A stretch of 64,000 nucleotides of DNA from Enchytraeus crypticus (GCA_905160935.1 CAJHZI010000440.1:134001-198000), one strand, 5' to 3'; shown: positions 9,557-21,360, counted from the first letter of the stretch. Translations and numbers: made by a program. Notes: a model not told the origin generated them from the sequence alone.

Positions 9557-10035
9557 TTAACTTTGTTGACGCAGAACTTTGTTCTGATTTATATGGAACA
9601 ATTCGCTTAATATATCATGAAAACTTTGCCCGTTGTTAAGTTCATTAATAACATAAATAGAGTAATGACCACATATGATTTCATCTCTAGTTTGTATTTT
9701 ATATGTACTGAAATATCTATTTTTTCCTGAGCAATAATTCTTAACTTCTAATGGAGGTTCAAAACCAAAACTATCAAAGTAATAGCAATTCTTACCCTTA
9801 ACATAAAGGCTAACCCAGTGTGTTCCTTGCCCATTACTATCATCCATATTTAATATAAGGCTTTCGCTAGTGCTGGCCTTACCCTTCAGTTCATCTCTCA
9901 TAAAAACTCCTTTAAATTTTTTACCTTACGTGATTTACATTTTTCTATAATATCAAAATTACTTAAAGGTTTTAGTGGTAAAGGAAATTTACTTAGAAAT
10001 TTAGGAAAAGTTAACAGTTGCACATCTTTTTTTCC
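9557..10035 (-). pseudogene. Adenovirus-type maturation protease, Polinton 1, damaged leader
   Basis: The catalytic part from Met 9,901 is open: GTHWVSLY with the His, YFDSFGF with the Asp, and ICGHY with the Cys, matching adenain-type cysteine proteases that cleave virion precursors. The region upstream to about 10,035 still encodes the N-terminal portion of the fold (motif SNFDII) but needs frame changes, one just before 9,901 and another near 10,010. As in Polinton 2, that upstream part follows a TTTTTTA heptamer at 10,036-10,042. Confidence 0.78.
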
Positions 10036-10721
10036 TAAAAAAGAACCTGATCCTTCTCTTTCTAATTATAAACCTTTACCCCACACAGCACCTCTAAGTC
10101 CTTTTGGATTACCTCTTAAACCGATCTTCTTTAAGAGATCAGATAAGATCTTTCCAACCAATGGTATTGGCTTCACAGCATCACTAATTATGCCTGATCC
10201 TTCTCTTTCTAAGTATAAACCATTACCCCACTTTGCACCTCTAAGTCCTTCTGTATTACCTTCTAAACCATATGACTTTAATGTATTTGATAAGGGTATT
10301 CCATAAATGATATTGGATTAGAATTTAATAAAGAAAGCTCTGATTGTCCCCATAATGTTCCTCCTTTTTTAGGTAATCTTTTCCCAGCCACCTGTTTGTT
10401 CGAAATACCCATACCACTTGTTCCACCCGCTAATCCTCCTAAAACATCCAAAACATACGGAATTGCTTTGAAGAGGTATTGTAGGAATCCTCCAGTTTTT
10501 TCCATATGCTTAAGTTGAGTTTTACTAAGGGTTAGTTCCACACCAGCCTTAGCTTTCTCAATTTTATTTAACTGAGTCTTTGTTAAAGGAAGATTGATAT
10601 CTCCTGTTAAATTCTTTTTAGATAGTCTTATTACAATTTCAGTACCTTTATCACACGCATGTTTGATTTTAGTTGCCTGTCCTGATGTAAGTGTAACTCC
10701 ATGATTGATGTATTGCATCAT
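10036..10721 (-). pseudogene. Core-like protein with internal duplication, Polinton 1
   Basis: The open part (10,278-10,721) encodes a basic N-terminal region with repeated LTKTQLNK/LSKTQLKHMEK-type segments and a Gly-rich hydrophobic stretch, homologous to the product at 57,470-58,042. The tail down to 10,036 is in another frame. It contains two copies of a unit with WGNGLYLERE or its decayed equivalent, separated by a PIP-VGK-L segment, and an in-frame TAA in the second copy. The similarity is with adenovirus-like core or pX-type proteins only in general character; function is unproven. Confidence 0.6.
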
Positions 10722-10773
10722 TATTATTTATAGTTACTAAAGTAACAAGTCACTACGTTCCTTCATAAGTAAA

Positions 10774-10850
10774 TGAGTAATATCTCTATTTTAAAATCTG
10801 GTTCTATAGATAAACCAAAGGTTAATGATTCTAGTTTTAAAAGTAATTTC
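10774..10850 (+). pseudogene. 5' fragment of Polinton 1 fiber-like gene
   Basis: A frame opens with an ATG behind TAA (MSNISILKSG) at the position where Polinton 2 has the start of its fiber-like gene (MSTISKTGG). It is cut off by the LINE at about 10,854. The rest resumes at about 12,932. Confidence 0.65.
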
Positions 10851-10853
10851 TAG

Positions 10854-12931
10854 TTCTTGCTAAACGATTATCTCTGTTCAGTATTCACTAAAGATGATGG
10901 CAGTCTTCCAAACTTTTCTGTGTCAAAAGTGTTGGAAAGTAACCTTTCCAAAAATAGTGTCTATTTTTCTGATTTCTCGATGGAACATAAAATTAATAAA
11001 TTAAAAAATAAATGCTCCCCGGGTTTCGATGGTTTAACTGCATCTCCTCTAAAAAAGATCAGTCAAGTAATTGCTAAACCACTTTCAATGCTATTTAACA
11101 TTTCAATGAAAGCTGGTGAATTACCTGAAATGTGGAAACGTTCTATTGTTGTCCCTATTTTTAAAAAAAGTGACAAAAGCAACAAAAAAAACTATCGTCC
11201 TATTTCCCTCACCTCCATTAATATGCAAACTAATGGAAAGCATTATTAAGGACGATCTATTACAGTACTTAAAGAAAAATGACCTCATATATTCTAGACA
11301 ATACGGGTTCATGCCTAAGAGGTCAACCAATACACAACTTCTCCGTTATTTTAATAGCATATCTGTTAATTTAATTAGCAGTAGTCAAATTGACGCCGTC
11401 TATCTTGACTTCTCCAAGGCATTTGATTCCATAAGCCATAATAAGTTGATCCATAAACTGCTAGCCTATGGTGTGACCGGAAATTTAATGAAATGGCTTT
11501 TGTCCTTTTTAACTGGCAGACTCCAGACAGTTCGAATAGGAAGATGCTATTCGGACTGGTCTACCATTGAGAGTGGAGTTCCCCAAGGCAGTGTTCTGGG
11601 GCCAATCCCATTCCTTATTTATATTAATGATATAAGCTCCTGCTGTCCTGAACTGAACTCCCTTTTCTTATTTGCTGATGATGCAAAGTGCTTCGCCTCA
11701 ATAAATTCTCTTTCCGATTGTGAAAACTTTCAAAAGTCTCTTGATTCTCTCTGTAGTTGGTCTAACCGTTGGCTGCTTAGCCTTGCAGTAGAAAAGTGCC
11801 AGGTGATCTCCTACTCTTTCCAAAAAACTATAATATATAATTTTAATTACAATCTAAATTCTGCAGCCTTATCTAAATCAAAAGATGTGACAGACCTGGG
11901 AGTGAGGTTTACAAGCGATTTATCGTTTTCTTCACATGTAAAAGATATTTGCAATAAAGCCAGAAAAAAGACTTCAAAAATTTTGCATTGCTTTAAGTCC
12001 AGAAATAATTTGTTATTATAGCGTTCACAGTTTTTGTACGCCCGATTCTCGAGTATTGTTCTAATCTATGGTCTCCATACAGAAAATGTGATATTGTTCT
12101 GATAGAATCAATTCAGAAAAGATTCACTAAACGGCTAAGTGGTATGATAGGATTGCAATATTCGGAGAGATTAAAAGTTTTGGCTTCCGAATCTTTAGAG
12201 CAACGAAGGTTTAACTCTGACCTGTGTTTATACTATAAAATTGTCACTGGATTGGTCGATCTACCTATAGAGGAGTTTTTTGCTTTCAAGAATGGGGTAA
12301 CAAGAAATAATGATTCAAGTTTGTACATGAATAAATTTTATTTTAATGCTGAAAGATATCATTTCAAAAACCGATGCATTTCTTGTTGGAATTCTCTACC
12401 CTCTAATGTTGTAAATGCGCCTTCCCTAAACTCTTTTAAAAGATGTCTGGAGGGTATTAATGTAAGCAAATACCTAAAGAGTTAAAGTGATTGCTTTACA
12501 TCATTCTTTTATCTTCTGTTTCTTCTTTTTCTATAAAAGAATCTAACTTTTAACTGTCGTAAGTATTCTAGTGCATTTGCCGTTTTTAATATTGAATTTT
12601 TATGAGTAGATCAGGGGCAGGACCTAAATTAGTAAGCTTTCATTGTCATTGTGTGCAGATATTTGTGCGTGTATATTGTTGATTTCCTTAACAATGTCAT
12701 TACTTGTTCCGCTAAATTTATCTTGGTACATAATTATGGCCCATACTAAGGATTTTATTGAACATTATTAATTAATAGTTAATGCAAATGTTTGTATTTT
12801 TATTTTAAAATTCGGAATATGTAAGTGCCACTTGTGGGCCTTTATTTCCGTTCATGCGCTCTAACTGTCTATTGTGTCTGCAGATTGTGATATCATGTAC
12901 GTATGATAAATAAATAATAAATAAAAAAACA
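10854..12931 (+). mobile_element. 5'-truncated non-LTR retrotransposon (CR1/Jockey-like LINE)
   Basis: Reverse transcriptase motifs appear in order: NYRPISLTS, VYLDFSKAFDSI, GVPQGSVLGP and LFADDAKCF (the catalytic FADD). A typical C-terminal domain follows (12,144-12,485). The coding region is broken by frameshifts near 11,215 and 12,020. The 3' end has an ATAAATAAATAATAAATAAA-type tail at about 12,905-12,928. The endonuclease region is absent, so the copy is 5'-truncated. It splits the fiber-like gene of Polinton 1. No clear target duplication was found. Confidence 0.88.
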
Positions 12932-13795
12932 TTGTCCAGAATTGTTGATACAAAACTTGATAGAAATATTACTGATGATATCAGTTTAAATGATAATAGA
13001 ATAACAAATGTAAAATTACCAATTAATAATAATGATGTAGCTACAAAGGGGTATTGTGATGATATTAAAAAAGAAACTACTCTAGCTGCAGTGCAACTAG
13101 CCGATCTACATATAGAAGAAACTGTGCAACCTGTTTTAAATTCAAAACTAAGTAAAAATGGAGATTCAATGACTGATAGTTTAGACATGAATAATAATCG
13201 TATAACTAATGTTGGAAATCCTGTAGATGCTCATGATTGTATAACAAAAGAATATTTTGAAACAAGGAATCAAGAACTGAATATGAATTCTAATAAATTA
13301 TACGTACTCGTTAATGGTACGATAGATGATACGCTTGCTGAGAAACTTTGTAAAATTGGAGAAGTTATTTCTTTATTGTTAATGAAAAATGATTTACTAG
13401 ATCAATACAATTCAAAGCAATTCACTAATTCCTTGACTTATGCTATATCTATGTATAACATTTACAAAAATATCTTTGCAGGAAATATGGAAGATATTGA
13501 AGAGAGTTCTGTATTCGTGGATTTAAAAGTTAATATGATAAAGTTGATAAAACTTTTATCTCAAGATATATTTCAAGAGTTAAAGGCAGCTCTACTTAAA
13601 GAACAACTCTTTTTAGCTCCTGAAAAAGGTACAAGGAAAAGATACAGAAGATTTTTAAATAAAACTGTAAAAGAATTTGATCCTGATAACGCTAATGAAG
13701 AACTGCAACTTTTACTTTATAAAAACTTACTCATACTTGATTTGGGTTTTGTTTATTTAAATGATTCCTTGCTATACATGCTACTAAAACAATGA
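12932..13795 (+). pseudogene. 3' part of Polinton 1 fiber-like gene
   Basis: The frame continues the fiber-like gene after the LINE. It carries two tail-fiber-type repeats (NDNRITNVKLP...VATKGYCD and SMTDSLDMNNNRITNVGNP...ITKEYF), then a helical domain homologous to residues 160-321 of the Polinton 2 protein at 58,096. The C-terminus (DLGFVYLNDSLL) is conserved. The repeats resemble trimeric phage or adenovirus fiber shaft repeats. It is disrupted only by the LINE. Confidence 0.72.
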
Positions 13796-13953
13796 TAATG
13801 GTGATGGAGGTGTAAAAATAAAACCTTTGTCTATTCTGAATTTTGTTCAGCTCAACTAGAAGTTGAGTATTTTGACCTATTAAAGACTTAACATTTATCT
13901 CAAGTTTTTGTTTGAATAACTTGAAAATACTGTATTACTTATTTACCTATTAA

Positions 13954-14192
13954 ATGGAAGTAGGACAGCAAAATATACTAGTTCAAGATTTAGCGGTGGA
14001 TCAGGATTTACTCCTAATAAATTCACAAAACCTCCAGTTGTTATTTGTCAGTTAGTGAGATCAGCTCGATATGGTCAGGATTGGGCTCTGCACATTAACC
14101 CGTGTAATACTACAAAGGATGGTTTTCAATATTTTGTAGAAGGTCACTATAAACCTGGAGATCAATGTCACTGGGTAGCTATTGGTGATTAA
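13954..14192 (+). pseudogene. Small broken ORF in Polinton 1
   Basis: An ATG at 13,954 opens a short frame. A second, longer frame just beside it runs to TAA at 14,190-14,192 and encodes an ordered-looking 65-residue stretch with a CHWVAIGD end. A single-base indel near the start would explain the split. No family is recognised, and no counterpart was seen in Polinton 2. Confidence 0.35.
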
Positions 14193-14280
14193 TAAGTCTT
14201 TAAAGTCATAACCTGTTGTAACTTAGATCTTCCCCTCTTTTCTAGAGGTAGATAAGATTTAATTGTAACATTAGATGTAG

Positions 14281-14526
14281 TCATTTATTAGCGATGGAAT
14301 TTTGTAAATGTTTATTGGACTCAATATGTCTAGAGTAATTATGCAGTGTCATGGTTTTATCACAAATTTCACAGTAATATTTTTTAGTTGCATATTTCTT
14401 TACAGCCCTTATTTTAGATTGTTGCCTCTCTTCCTCTCTATCATACTTTTTAACTCTTCGGCTTAAATCTCCAACTAAAATAGTCGCAATATCTGCAACC
14501 TGAACTTTGTTCAGAGAAGCTCCCAT
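14281..14526 (-). CDS. Small C2H2 zinc-finger protein (Polinton 1)
   Basis: This 81-residue basic protein starts MGASLNKVQVADIA and has one zinc finger near the C-terminus (YYCEICDKTMTLHNYSRHIESNKH, a Cys-x2-Cys...His-x5-His pattern, U1/matrin-like spacing). It lies between the fiber-like gene and PolB and has no counterpart in Polinton 2. It could be a DNA- or RNA-binding regulator. The frame is intact. Confidence 0.55.
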   Translation of the reverse strand: MGASLNKVQVADIATILVGDLSRRVKKYDREEERQQSKIRAVKKYATKKYYCEICDKTMTLHNYSRHIESNKHLQNSIANK

Positions 14527-14585
14527 TTATTTAGCAATTTATTTAATGAAAGAAAAATTCTTTTATATAATCTTTTACCTAATAA

Positions 14586-17500
14586 ATGGTGTTGACAAAA
14601 GAAGAGTTAGAAAACCTGAAGAAATTTAGTAATTTAACTATGAACAAGGTTGAAGGTGTATTAGGACGTATAAAATAACAAATGACGAATTTACAAATAT
14701 TGAAAGTATGATAAATGATGCTTCGACATTTTCAAATGTCACGAAAAAAAGTCATGCAGGTACTAGCACTAAAGTTCGTGTGAAAAGACCAGATAATAAC
14801 AGAAAGATTAACGTAGGCGGTCGTGCATTTAAAAAGTTCCTTAAACTGGGGAAATATACTTACAATGAAGAGACCAATAGTTTTATAAATATAAGTAATA
14901 ATAATCCTGTTGCGAAAGAAGAAGATAAAGTTAAAGTTTTTGTGAAAAGTCCAGAAACTAATAGAAAGATTTTAGTAGGGCATCCTGCATTTAAAAAACT
15001 ACTCAAGGAATATAGTTATGATGAAAAAACCGAGAAGTTTACTCCTCTTGATGGTAATAAAGAACAAAAACCTAAAACTGTTTTTAGTCCAGTAAGTAGA
15101 AAACAGATTAAAATAGGTGGTCGTGCATTTAAAATGCTACTTAAGATACATGAGCATGATAAAGAAAAAAATATTATGATTAGTCGTGATGGAGAAGAAA
15201 TCTCTATATTAAATGGATCATATTGGTCATTTAATGAATCAGATTCAGATGAAATGGTGAGAGAGAGATGGTAGCTAAAGAAAGAAATATCTATGGTGAA
15301 GAGAATGAAAGTAAATATTTTAAACTATATTGTTTCAATTACATAGATTCTTTGAATAAGATTTATGAAAGCTTTGATAAAATATATCATAAAGAAAATA
15401 ATGCAATAAAACTAAATATTAGCTTTGGTTATGTAACTATTAAGAATGGGGAAATAAGTCTTTTCAAACCTGGTACTAATAGTTATTTTTTTGATGAGCT
15501 TTTTGTAATGAAGGATTTAAATATCTTAAACAACTGAAACATAGAGTAACACAAGAAAAAATAAAAAACCGTTTGACAGAAACTCTTAAAGATTCTGATA
15601 TAATACTTCTTGGTATATACACTTATGGCTGTAGAAATCACTAGATTGGATTTCCTAATAGGAGCTAATATTGAGTTGCCAAAATATATTAATGTAGAAC
15701 TCTTATAGGTTTAGAAAAGGTAGAGAATAATATGCTTTTGGGCATGTTTGGCAATAGCTGAAGGGTATAGACCAGATCGGGGGTATACAGTGATGAGAGA
15801 GTTATTTACTAACTTCTATAATGGTAGAAAAGCAATTAATGGTTATGTGGGGTTTGATTACATTAATAAATTAGATTGTTATGAAGAATTTAATAAGCGC
15901 TATGCTATACTTATAGTTAGTTATTATGAAGACGGATCTGTTTCATTCGTTCGTAAATCACCATTCAATGCAGCTCGATGCCCCATTTATTTAAATCTTT
16001 ATCTTAATCATTTCTCATATATTACTGATTTCATAAAGTTCGGTAACAAGAAATATTTATGTACAAGATGTGATATGAGGTTTAAAGATAATTGGGATTT
16101 ACAAAGACATACTTGTACTTTAGAGCAAATAGATATATTTAATAAGTATCCAAAGTTATGGGAAAAGAAAAGAAATAAAATTGTAGAGTTGTCTGATTAT
16201 TATGGTGTAGATGTAGACTATAAATATCCTTATATGATGACGTTTGATTTGGAATTGCTTCTTCAGAAAATGAGACAACTAGTAGAGAGAGTAATAGTGA
16301 GAGATCCAGAAACTTAGAAAATGATTGAAATAGACAGCACTAGATTTAAAAGACTGGTTAAACAATATGCTTATGATGACCAAAACAAGGTATCTATTCC
16401 ACTTGCAAAAGAAAAAGAAAGTAAATTAAAGTACGTTACTAGACATATACCAGTTTCAGTATCAATAGCAACTAATGTACCAGGGTTTAATATGGAAGAA
16501 GAAGAATTTATATTATCTCAAAGCCCAAGAGATTTAACTAAACTTATGTTTGAATATTTTGATAGAGTTGCAGCAAAGGCTAAAGAACTAATGTTTATTC
16601 AAATGAAACCATTATTAGATTGTATAGAAGATGAAAAAGATAAATCTGAAGTTGAATCTTACTGTTCTATTATACCGATTGTGGGGTTTAATAGTGGATT
16701 TTATGATATTAACTTACTAACTAATGAAGGATTCATAAATGAAATATTAGCTAGAGATAAAACACCTTTTGTTATTAAAGAAGGGAACAGATATAAAGGG
16801 ATAAAGACAATTAGCTTTTTATTTCTGGATCAAATGAATTACTGTGCACCGGGATCAAGTTTAAGTAAGTTTATTAAGTCCTATGATATTGATGAACAAA
16901 AGGGTTAGTTTCCTTATGAATGGCTTGACAGTTATGATAAACTTGAATACCTAGTTAAGAATTTAAAAATAGAGGATTTCTATTCATCGTTAAAAGACGA
17001 AAAGATGAAAGAAAAAGATTTTAGTAAACTTATGAAATTATGTAAGGAAAAGAAAATAGTATTTGTTAAAGATTTATTGAGATGGTATAATAATTTAGAT
17101 GTTAGACCAATGTTAAAAGCATGTTTAAAACAAAAGGAAATATATTATACATTTAAACTAGATATGTATAAAGATGCATTTTCACTTCCTGGTTTAGCTG
17201 AAAACATTCTGTATCAGTGGCAAATATTGGGGTTTGAAAAATATCTAGTAGATACTAAAAAAACTAATTATTACTGTCTCTTTATTGATGTCGAGCATGA
17301 AGAATTAGAGAAAAGAATAAGTAATTATAGAAGACAAGATGAAGATAAGAAAAGAGATCCAAGTCAAAATGTGACAGTTGAAGATGTTAGAAATGTATTC
17401 AGTAGAGATAATTATCGTTGTCATTATTGTTGGAGTTTTCTATGTAGAGATACTTGGTCATTAGATAGGATAAATTGTAAAAAACCTCACGTTAAAGATA

Positions 17501-19083
17501 ACTGTGTTTTATCTTGTCAGAAATGTAATAAAGCTAGATCAGATAAACTATATAAAAAGTTCTATAGACATAAAGCACTATTGAGATGGGAAAAGTATAA
17601 TCCTATGATATGGTTATTTAGTGAAGAAAATAAGGATGCTTTTTATAAATTAAAACAAAATATAACTGGTGGTGCATCAAATGTATTTCATAGGTATCAT
17701 GAAAAAGATAAAACGAAGATTAGTAGAGTAAATTACAATATGGCTAAACAAGAATGGGGTTACAACAAAGAAGCAAGGAAAACTGTTAAGAAAATAGTTG
17801 GTTATGATGCAAATGCTCTATATCTATATTGTATAGGTGAAGAAATGCCTTGTGATAAATTATATTGGCAAGAAACTAGTGATTGGGTAAAGTATGAAAA
17901 AGAACTTATGCAGGATGTAAATCCTGGATCCCGCAAGGGTATGACTGGGGAGTTCTTTGGATTTATGGAAGTTGATATTGAAGTACCTGAAGATAAATGG
18001 AATTATTTTAGTGAGATGTGTCCAATATTTTAAAATAGGGAGTATGATGAAAGTGTATGTGGAGAATATACACAAGCTTTACTTGAGAAGTTGGATAGAA
18101 AACCTACGAAAAGTAAAAAACTTATGGCTACATTAAAAGCAGAAAAGATATTAATTAAATCTACAAGACTAAAATGGTTAATAGAACATGGATGTGTTGT
18201 TAGTAAATTACATGGAGTTATTGAAGCTAAGAGGGGAAGAGTACTGAAGGGTTTTATGGAATGGGTATCAGATGAAAGAGGAAAAGGAGATAGAGATACA
18301 AAGTATGCAATAATTGCTGAAGGGTGTAAACTTATTGGTAATGCAGCTTTTGGAAGAACGGGTTTGAATAAGAATAAATTCAAAAAGGTTAAATATTGCA
18401 CTGAAGTACAGTTCAATAGAGCTAAAAACGATCACTTTTCTTATGGTGCAAAAGAATACAACGGGGTGTACGAAGTAACTAAAAGAGCTAGAAAGGTTTA
18501 CCAAGATATGCCTATACAAATTGCTTGTAGTATATATGATGACTCAAAGTTAAGGATGTTACAGTTTTATTATGATTGTATAGATAAATATATTGATAGA
18601 TCAGATTTCCAGTATATAGAGATGGATACAGATTCGGCTTATATGGCTATGAGTGATGATTTTGAGAAATTAATTAAACCAGATTTAAAGGATGAGTTTG
18701 AAAAGGAAAAACATAAATGGTTTTCAACAGATGAATATAGTAAAAGAACTCCAGAATTGTTTAAAATAGAATATGAAGGGGAAGGTATGGTGGCTTTATG
18801 TAGTAAAACATATTATGTATGGGGAAATGTTAAAGATAAGGCTTCATCAAAAGGTTTACGAAGCATAATAGTAAAATAGCATAATAGCATAATAATTATA
18901 AATAAAGAAAAATATATACAATGCTTGTTTAAAGGTGAGGTTATTAATGGACTTAATAAAGGGTTTCGGTTTGATCAGAACGAGATGAAAACATATGAAC
19001 AGAATAAAGTAGGGTTATCTCCTTTATATACAAAAGGTGTTGTGATGGATGATGGTATTCATATTAGACCGATTGTATCCTAG
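14586..19083 (+). pseudogene. Polinton 1 protein-primed family B DNA polymerase, multiply broken
   Basis: Pieces in order: an N-terminal start at 14,586; three repeats of the type NRKI-VGGRAFKK-LK (14,760-15,170), with a fourth near 16,320; frameshifts near 14,670 and 15,520-15,750; then one frame from 15,748 to 19,083 interrupted by TAG (16,315), TAG (16,906), TAA (18,031) and TAG (18,877). Motifs include a C2H2 finger (YLCTRCDMRF), ExoI-like FDLE, ExoII-like GFNSGFYDINL, an HNH-like insertion (YRCHYC...CQKCNKAR), motif A VGYDANALYLY, motif B NAAFG and motif C DTDSAY. The architecture differs strongly from Polinton 2 PolB. Confidence 0.88.
17395..17560 (+). other. HNH-like zinc module within Polinton 1 PolB
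   Basis: Inside the polymerase, between the exonuclease part and motif A, lies CxxC (YRCHYC), then SLDRI, a His (KKPHV), an Asn (DNC) and CxxCN (CQKCNKAR). This order matches the zinc-coordinating HNH nuclease fold. Whether it cuts DNA or is structural cannot be told. Confidence 0.6.
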
Positions 19084-19130
19084 GCGTCGCTACAATAATA
19101 TTTTATATATTTTATACTCTTTATCAGTTT

Positions 19131-19316
19131 AGTAGTATACAATGCGGTATTACGCTACTACTAAGGTGTTCTGGAACGATTTTTATAGTAGTTTATTTAG
19201 TATTTTTGGTGAGCAAATGGGGAGAGAGTGAGACAAAAATAGTAAATAAATTGCTATAAAAAAGAGGTCATTCCAGAACGACTTGGTGGTAGCGTAATCC
19301 CGCATTGTATACTACT
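19131..19316. repeat. Right terminus of Polinton 1, palindromic terminal repeat
   Basis: This 186-bp inverted counterpart of 2,706-2,888 begins and ends with AGTAGTATACAATGCGG and its complement. It is itself palindromic. Together with the PolB tail it pairs with 2,706-3,195. Confidence 0.9.
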
Positions 19317-19322
19317 ATTAGT
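19317..19322 (+). repeat. Target site duplication of Polinton 1, right copy
   Basis: ATTAGT immediately follows the element end and matches 2,700-2,705. Confidence 0.9.
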
Positions 19323-19363
19323 TCTTTAAAAAAATAATAAAACAGATTAAATGAAGAATTGAC

Positions 19364-19521
19364 CTCAATTTTCTCTGTAGGAAAATATGGCGGCTCAGCT
19401 TCGAATTTGTGCAAGATGTTTGCTTGGAGGATGTAATAGAAACCATCCAAGTAGGTCAAGCCTTCGATCCTATCGAGCCCACGTGGTGAAAGACATAAAG
19501 TATCTGTTTTCATCACCACAT
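19364..19521 (-). CDS. Exon of 'DGFYY' family gene, left-arm copy
   Basis: A 158-bp frame-open segment is bounded by TTTTCAG at its 5' side and GAG|GTCAAT at its 3' side. It encodes a conserved core (GLTYLDGFYYIL, LHKFEAEPPY). An exon of identical length lies at 63,239-63,396, and a related 191-bp exon lies at 36,753-36,943. The pattern of short hydrophobic strands could be a beta-propeller blade, but I do not recognise the gene. Polinton 1 inserted 41 bp beyond its donor. Confidence 0.55.
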
Positions 19522-19841
19522 CTGAAAAGTATAATTATAAAACAAATACTTTTCCAGCGTCATATTCTCTTTACAACACATCGATAAAAATTATATGTTA
19601 AGACATTAAAAATAACTTGTTTAATACGTAGTTTCACATACGATGCATAATATCCCATACGAAATATGAGTTCCCAAAGCAAATAAATCCCACTTGAATT
19701 ATTTCTTGTTCTTTCAAATGTTTTCAGTAAGGAACTACTTTCCAAAGAACTCTGATTACATCCCAGAATGCAATTTTGCGCTCTTCAATCTATGGTAAGG
19801 TATTTACGTACGACTCGATTGACAATTTCAATTGCGTACTT

Positions 19842-20236
19842 TTAGTGTTGTGCTCGGGTGTATCTCCTCGGGTGCTCCCGTGTTGTGCTCGGCTGAGGTT
19901 GGACCACTGCTGAATAGGGCAACCTCAAACAATCTGCTGCGTGTACATAAAAGGCGACTAAGGCAGGAGCTGAGGATGGCAAGAAAGGACCAGCTCAGCA
20001 TGAAATATTTTCCCCCATGATTAAATGGTAATTAATTCATCTGAGGAAGGCAACGGGAAACCACATCAGAAGCCATACGTTTCCCAAGCTATAGGCTACA
20101 TAACGCATGGATAAGGATAAGTTTACGAAGGGATTAACCTGTTGATCTAAAGAGTGCTCTTATGGAGCGAGAAAGCAGACTTTGAGTATGAATATGTACC
20201 TTAAACCTGCCACTTGGCAGTGCACTGAAGAAGAAC
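19842..20236 (+). mobile_element. SINE family A copy shared by both arms
   Basis: It contains the family hallmarks AGGAAGGCAACGGGAAACCAC and CTTGGCAGTGCACTGAAGAAG, and a duplicated head with TGTTGTGCTCGG. The matching copy in the right arm is 62,530-62,925 on the opposite strand, so it predates the duplication. Confidence 0.8.
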
Positions 20237-20239
20237 AGA

Positions 20240-21360
20240 GTGCTAAAAATTGATTTTCTTTAACCAAGTTGCCTCTTTGATAATAGTGAAAAAGCATATT
20301 ACAATATGAGAATTAAAAACCTCTATTTTCTGCAATAAACTCTTTTGAAACATCTTTGTTACCACTCTTTGATAGCCTCTGTTTGGAAGCAGAACCAGGA
20401 AGTTCCTATAAATGAACCAGATGATTAAAAGAACCTCAGAGTAAATCAGCAGTTGTGATCTTATAGGCCTATATGTATATCAGACTAGCACTATGAAGAG
20501 CACTCATTATATAGTATTTAGATTATTTAGTAACACGAATTTGCAATTTATATCTTTACTGATACGCGGACATGACCAGAATAATTGTTAACAGAGAGTT
20601 GCAAAAGTCTTTAATTAACCGTATATGTTGAAACTCGATAAGTGCATTAAAACATTGAATGAATAATTTAAATTAAACAGAAAACTTCCCAGAAACTATT
20701 GAGACGGCGTATAAGCTTATTACTTATTTTTGTAAAGTAGATATCTTAAATATCTCGTATATATTATAGTTATCTTAATAATTTACTTCCTAGATATTAG
20801 CATCATATATTCATTATCTCGGTAGTACTGAAACCATAGTCTAATTGAAATGTTTATATAAAGAAAACAATCATTAATAGTATTGCTTTTGCTAAAAGAA
20901 ACATATACTAGTAAATTCGGCTAATTAATAAAATATAAATTATACATCCCTTGTCTTGGTATTCCTCTAACTCTTTTCTCCTTACAGTCTTACTTCAATT
21001 ACATCCTTCATCAAATCCTCCTCGTTGTAATATATGTCCTATACATCTTTTTTATTATTTTCTTTATCCATCAAAAACACACAGGATCAAGATGCATCAC
21101 ATGTAAATACATACACACACATACACATAAGATCATAAAACAATCACAATGAATTAAAATAAACTTAAATAGAGTACCTACTAATTCCAGCACTAGCATT
21201 AAACGATTCGTAAATTAAATACCCGCTTCTACCATAAGACACTCTATTGTCCAGAATCATCATTTTTTTATGGAAAAATAACTGAACTAAAACAAATCAC
21301 AAGGCCAGCTTGTTCACCTGATTCAAACTATACACTAAAAGAGAAAATACGATTCCAAAC
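20240..21360. other. Intergenic arm sequence with deletion junction
   Basis: There are no genes. Sequence up to about 20,935 pairs with 61,830-62,530, and sequence from about 20,945 pairs with 44,715 and inward. The join marks a ~17-kb difference between the arms. The junction is AT-rich (ATAAAATATAAATTATAC). Confidence 0.7.

Larger units (their letters stand above)
2706..19316 (+). mobile_element. Polinton 1: decaying Maverick/Polinton (adintovirus-like) element
   Basis: The element is 16,611 bp, bounded by inverted AGTAGTATACAATGCGG termini and a 6-bp target duplication. The minus-strand virion module runs, from right to left: core-like protein, protease, packaging ATPase, coiled-coil protein, minor capsid, small virion-like protein, major capsid, PLA2 protein, integrase. 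The plus-strand genes are a fiber-like protein and PolB. A ~2.1-kb LINE sits in the fiber gene. Integrase, major capsid, protease leader, core protein and PolB are broken. The ATPase, minor capsid, PLA2 and coiled-coil frames remain open. The other arm has the empty site, so insertion followed the inverted duplication. Confidence 0.95.

Noticed and set aside
16315-18879. Three of four in-frame stops in Polinton 1 PolB are TAG, suggesting UAG readthrough
   Set aside because: The same gene has a TAA and several frameshifts, and neighbouring genes are also broken, so simple decay explains it. Polinton 2 PolB has no internal TAG.
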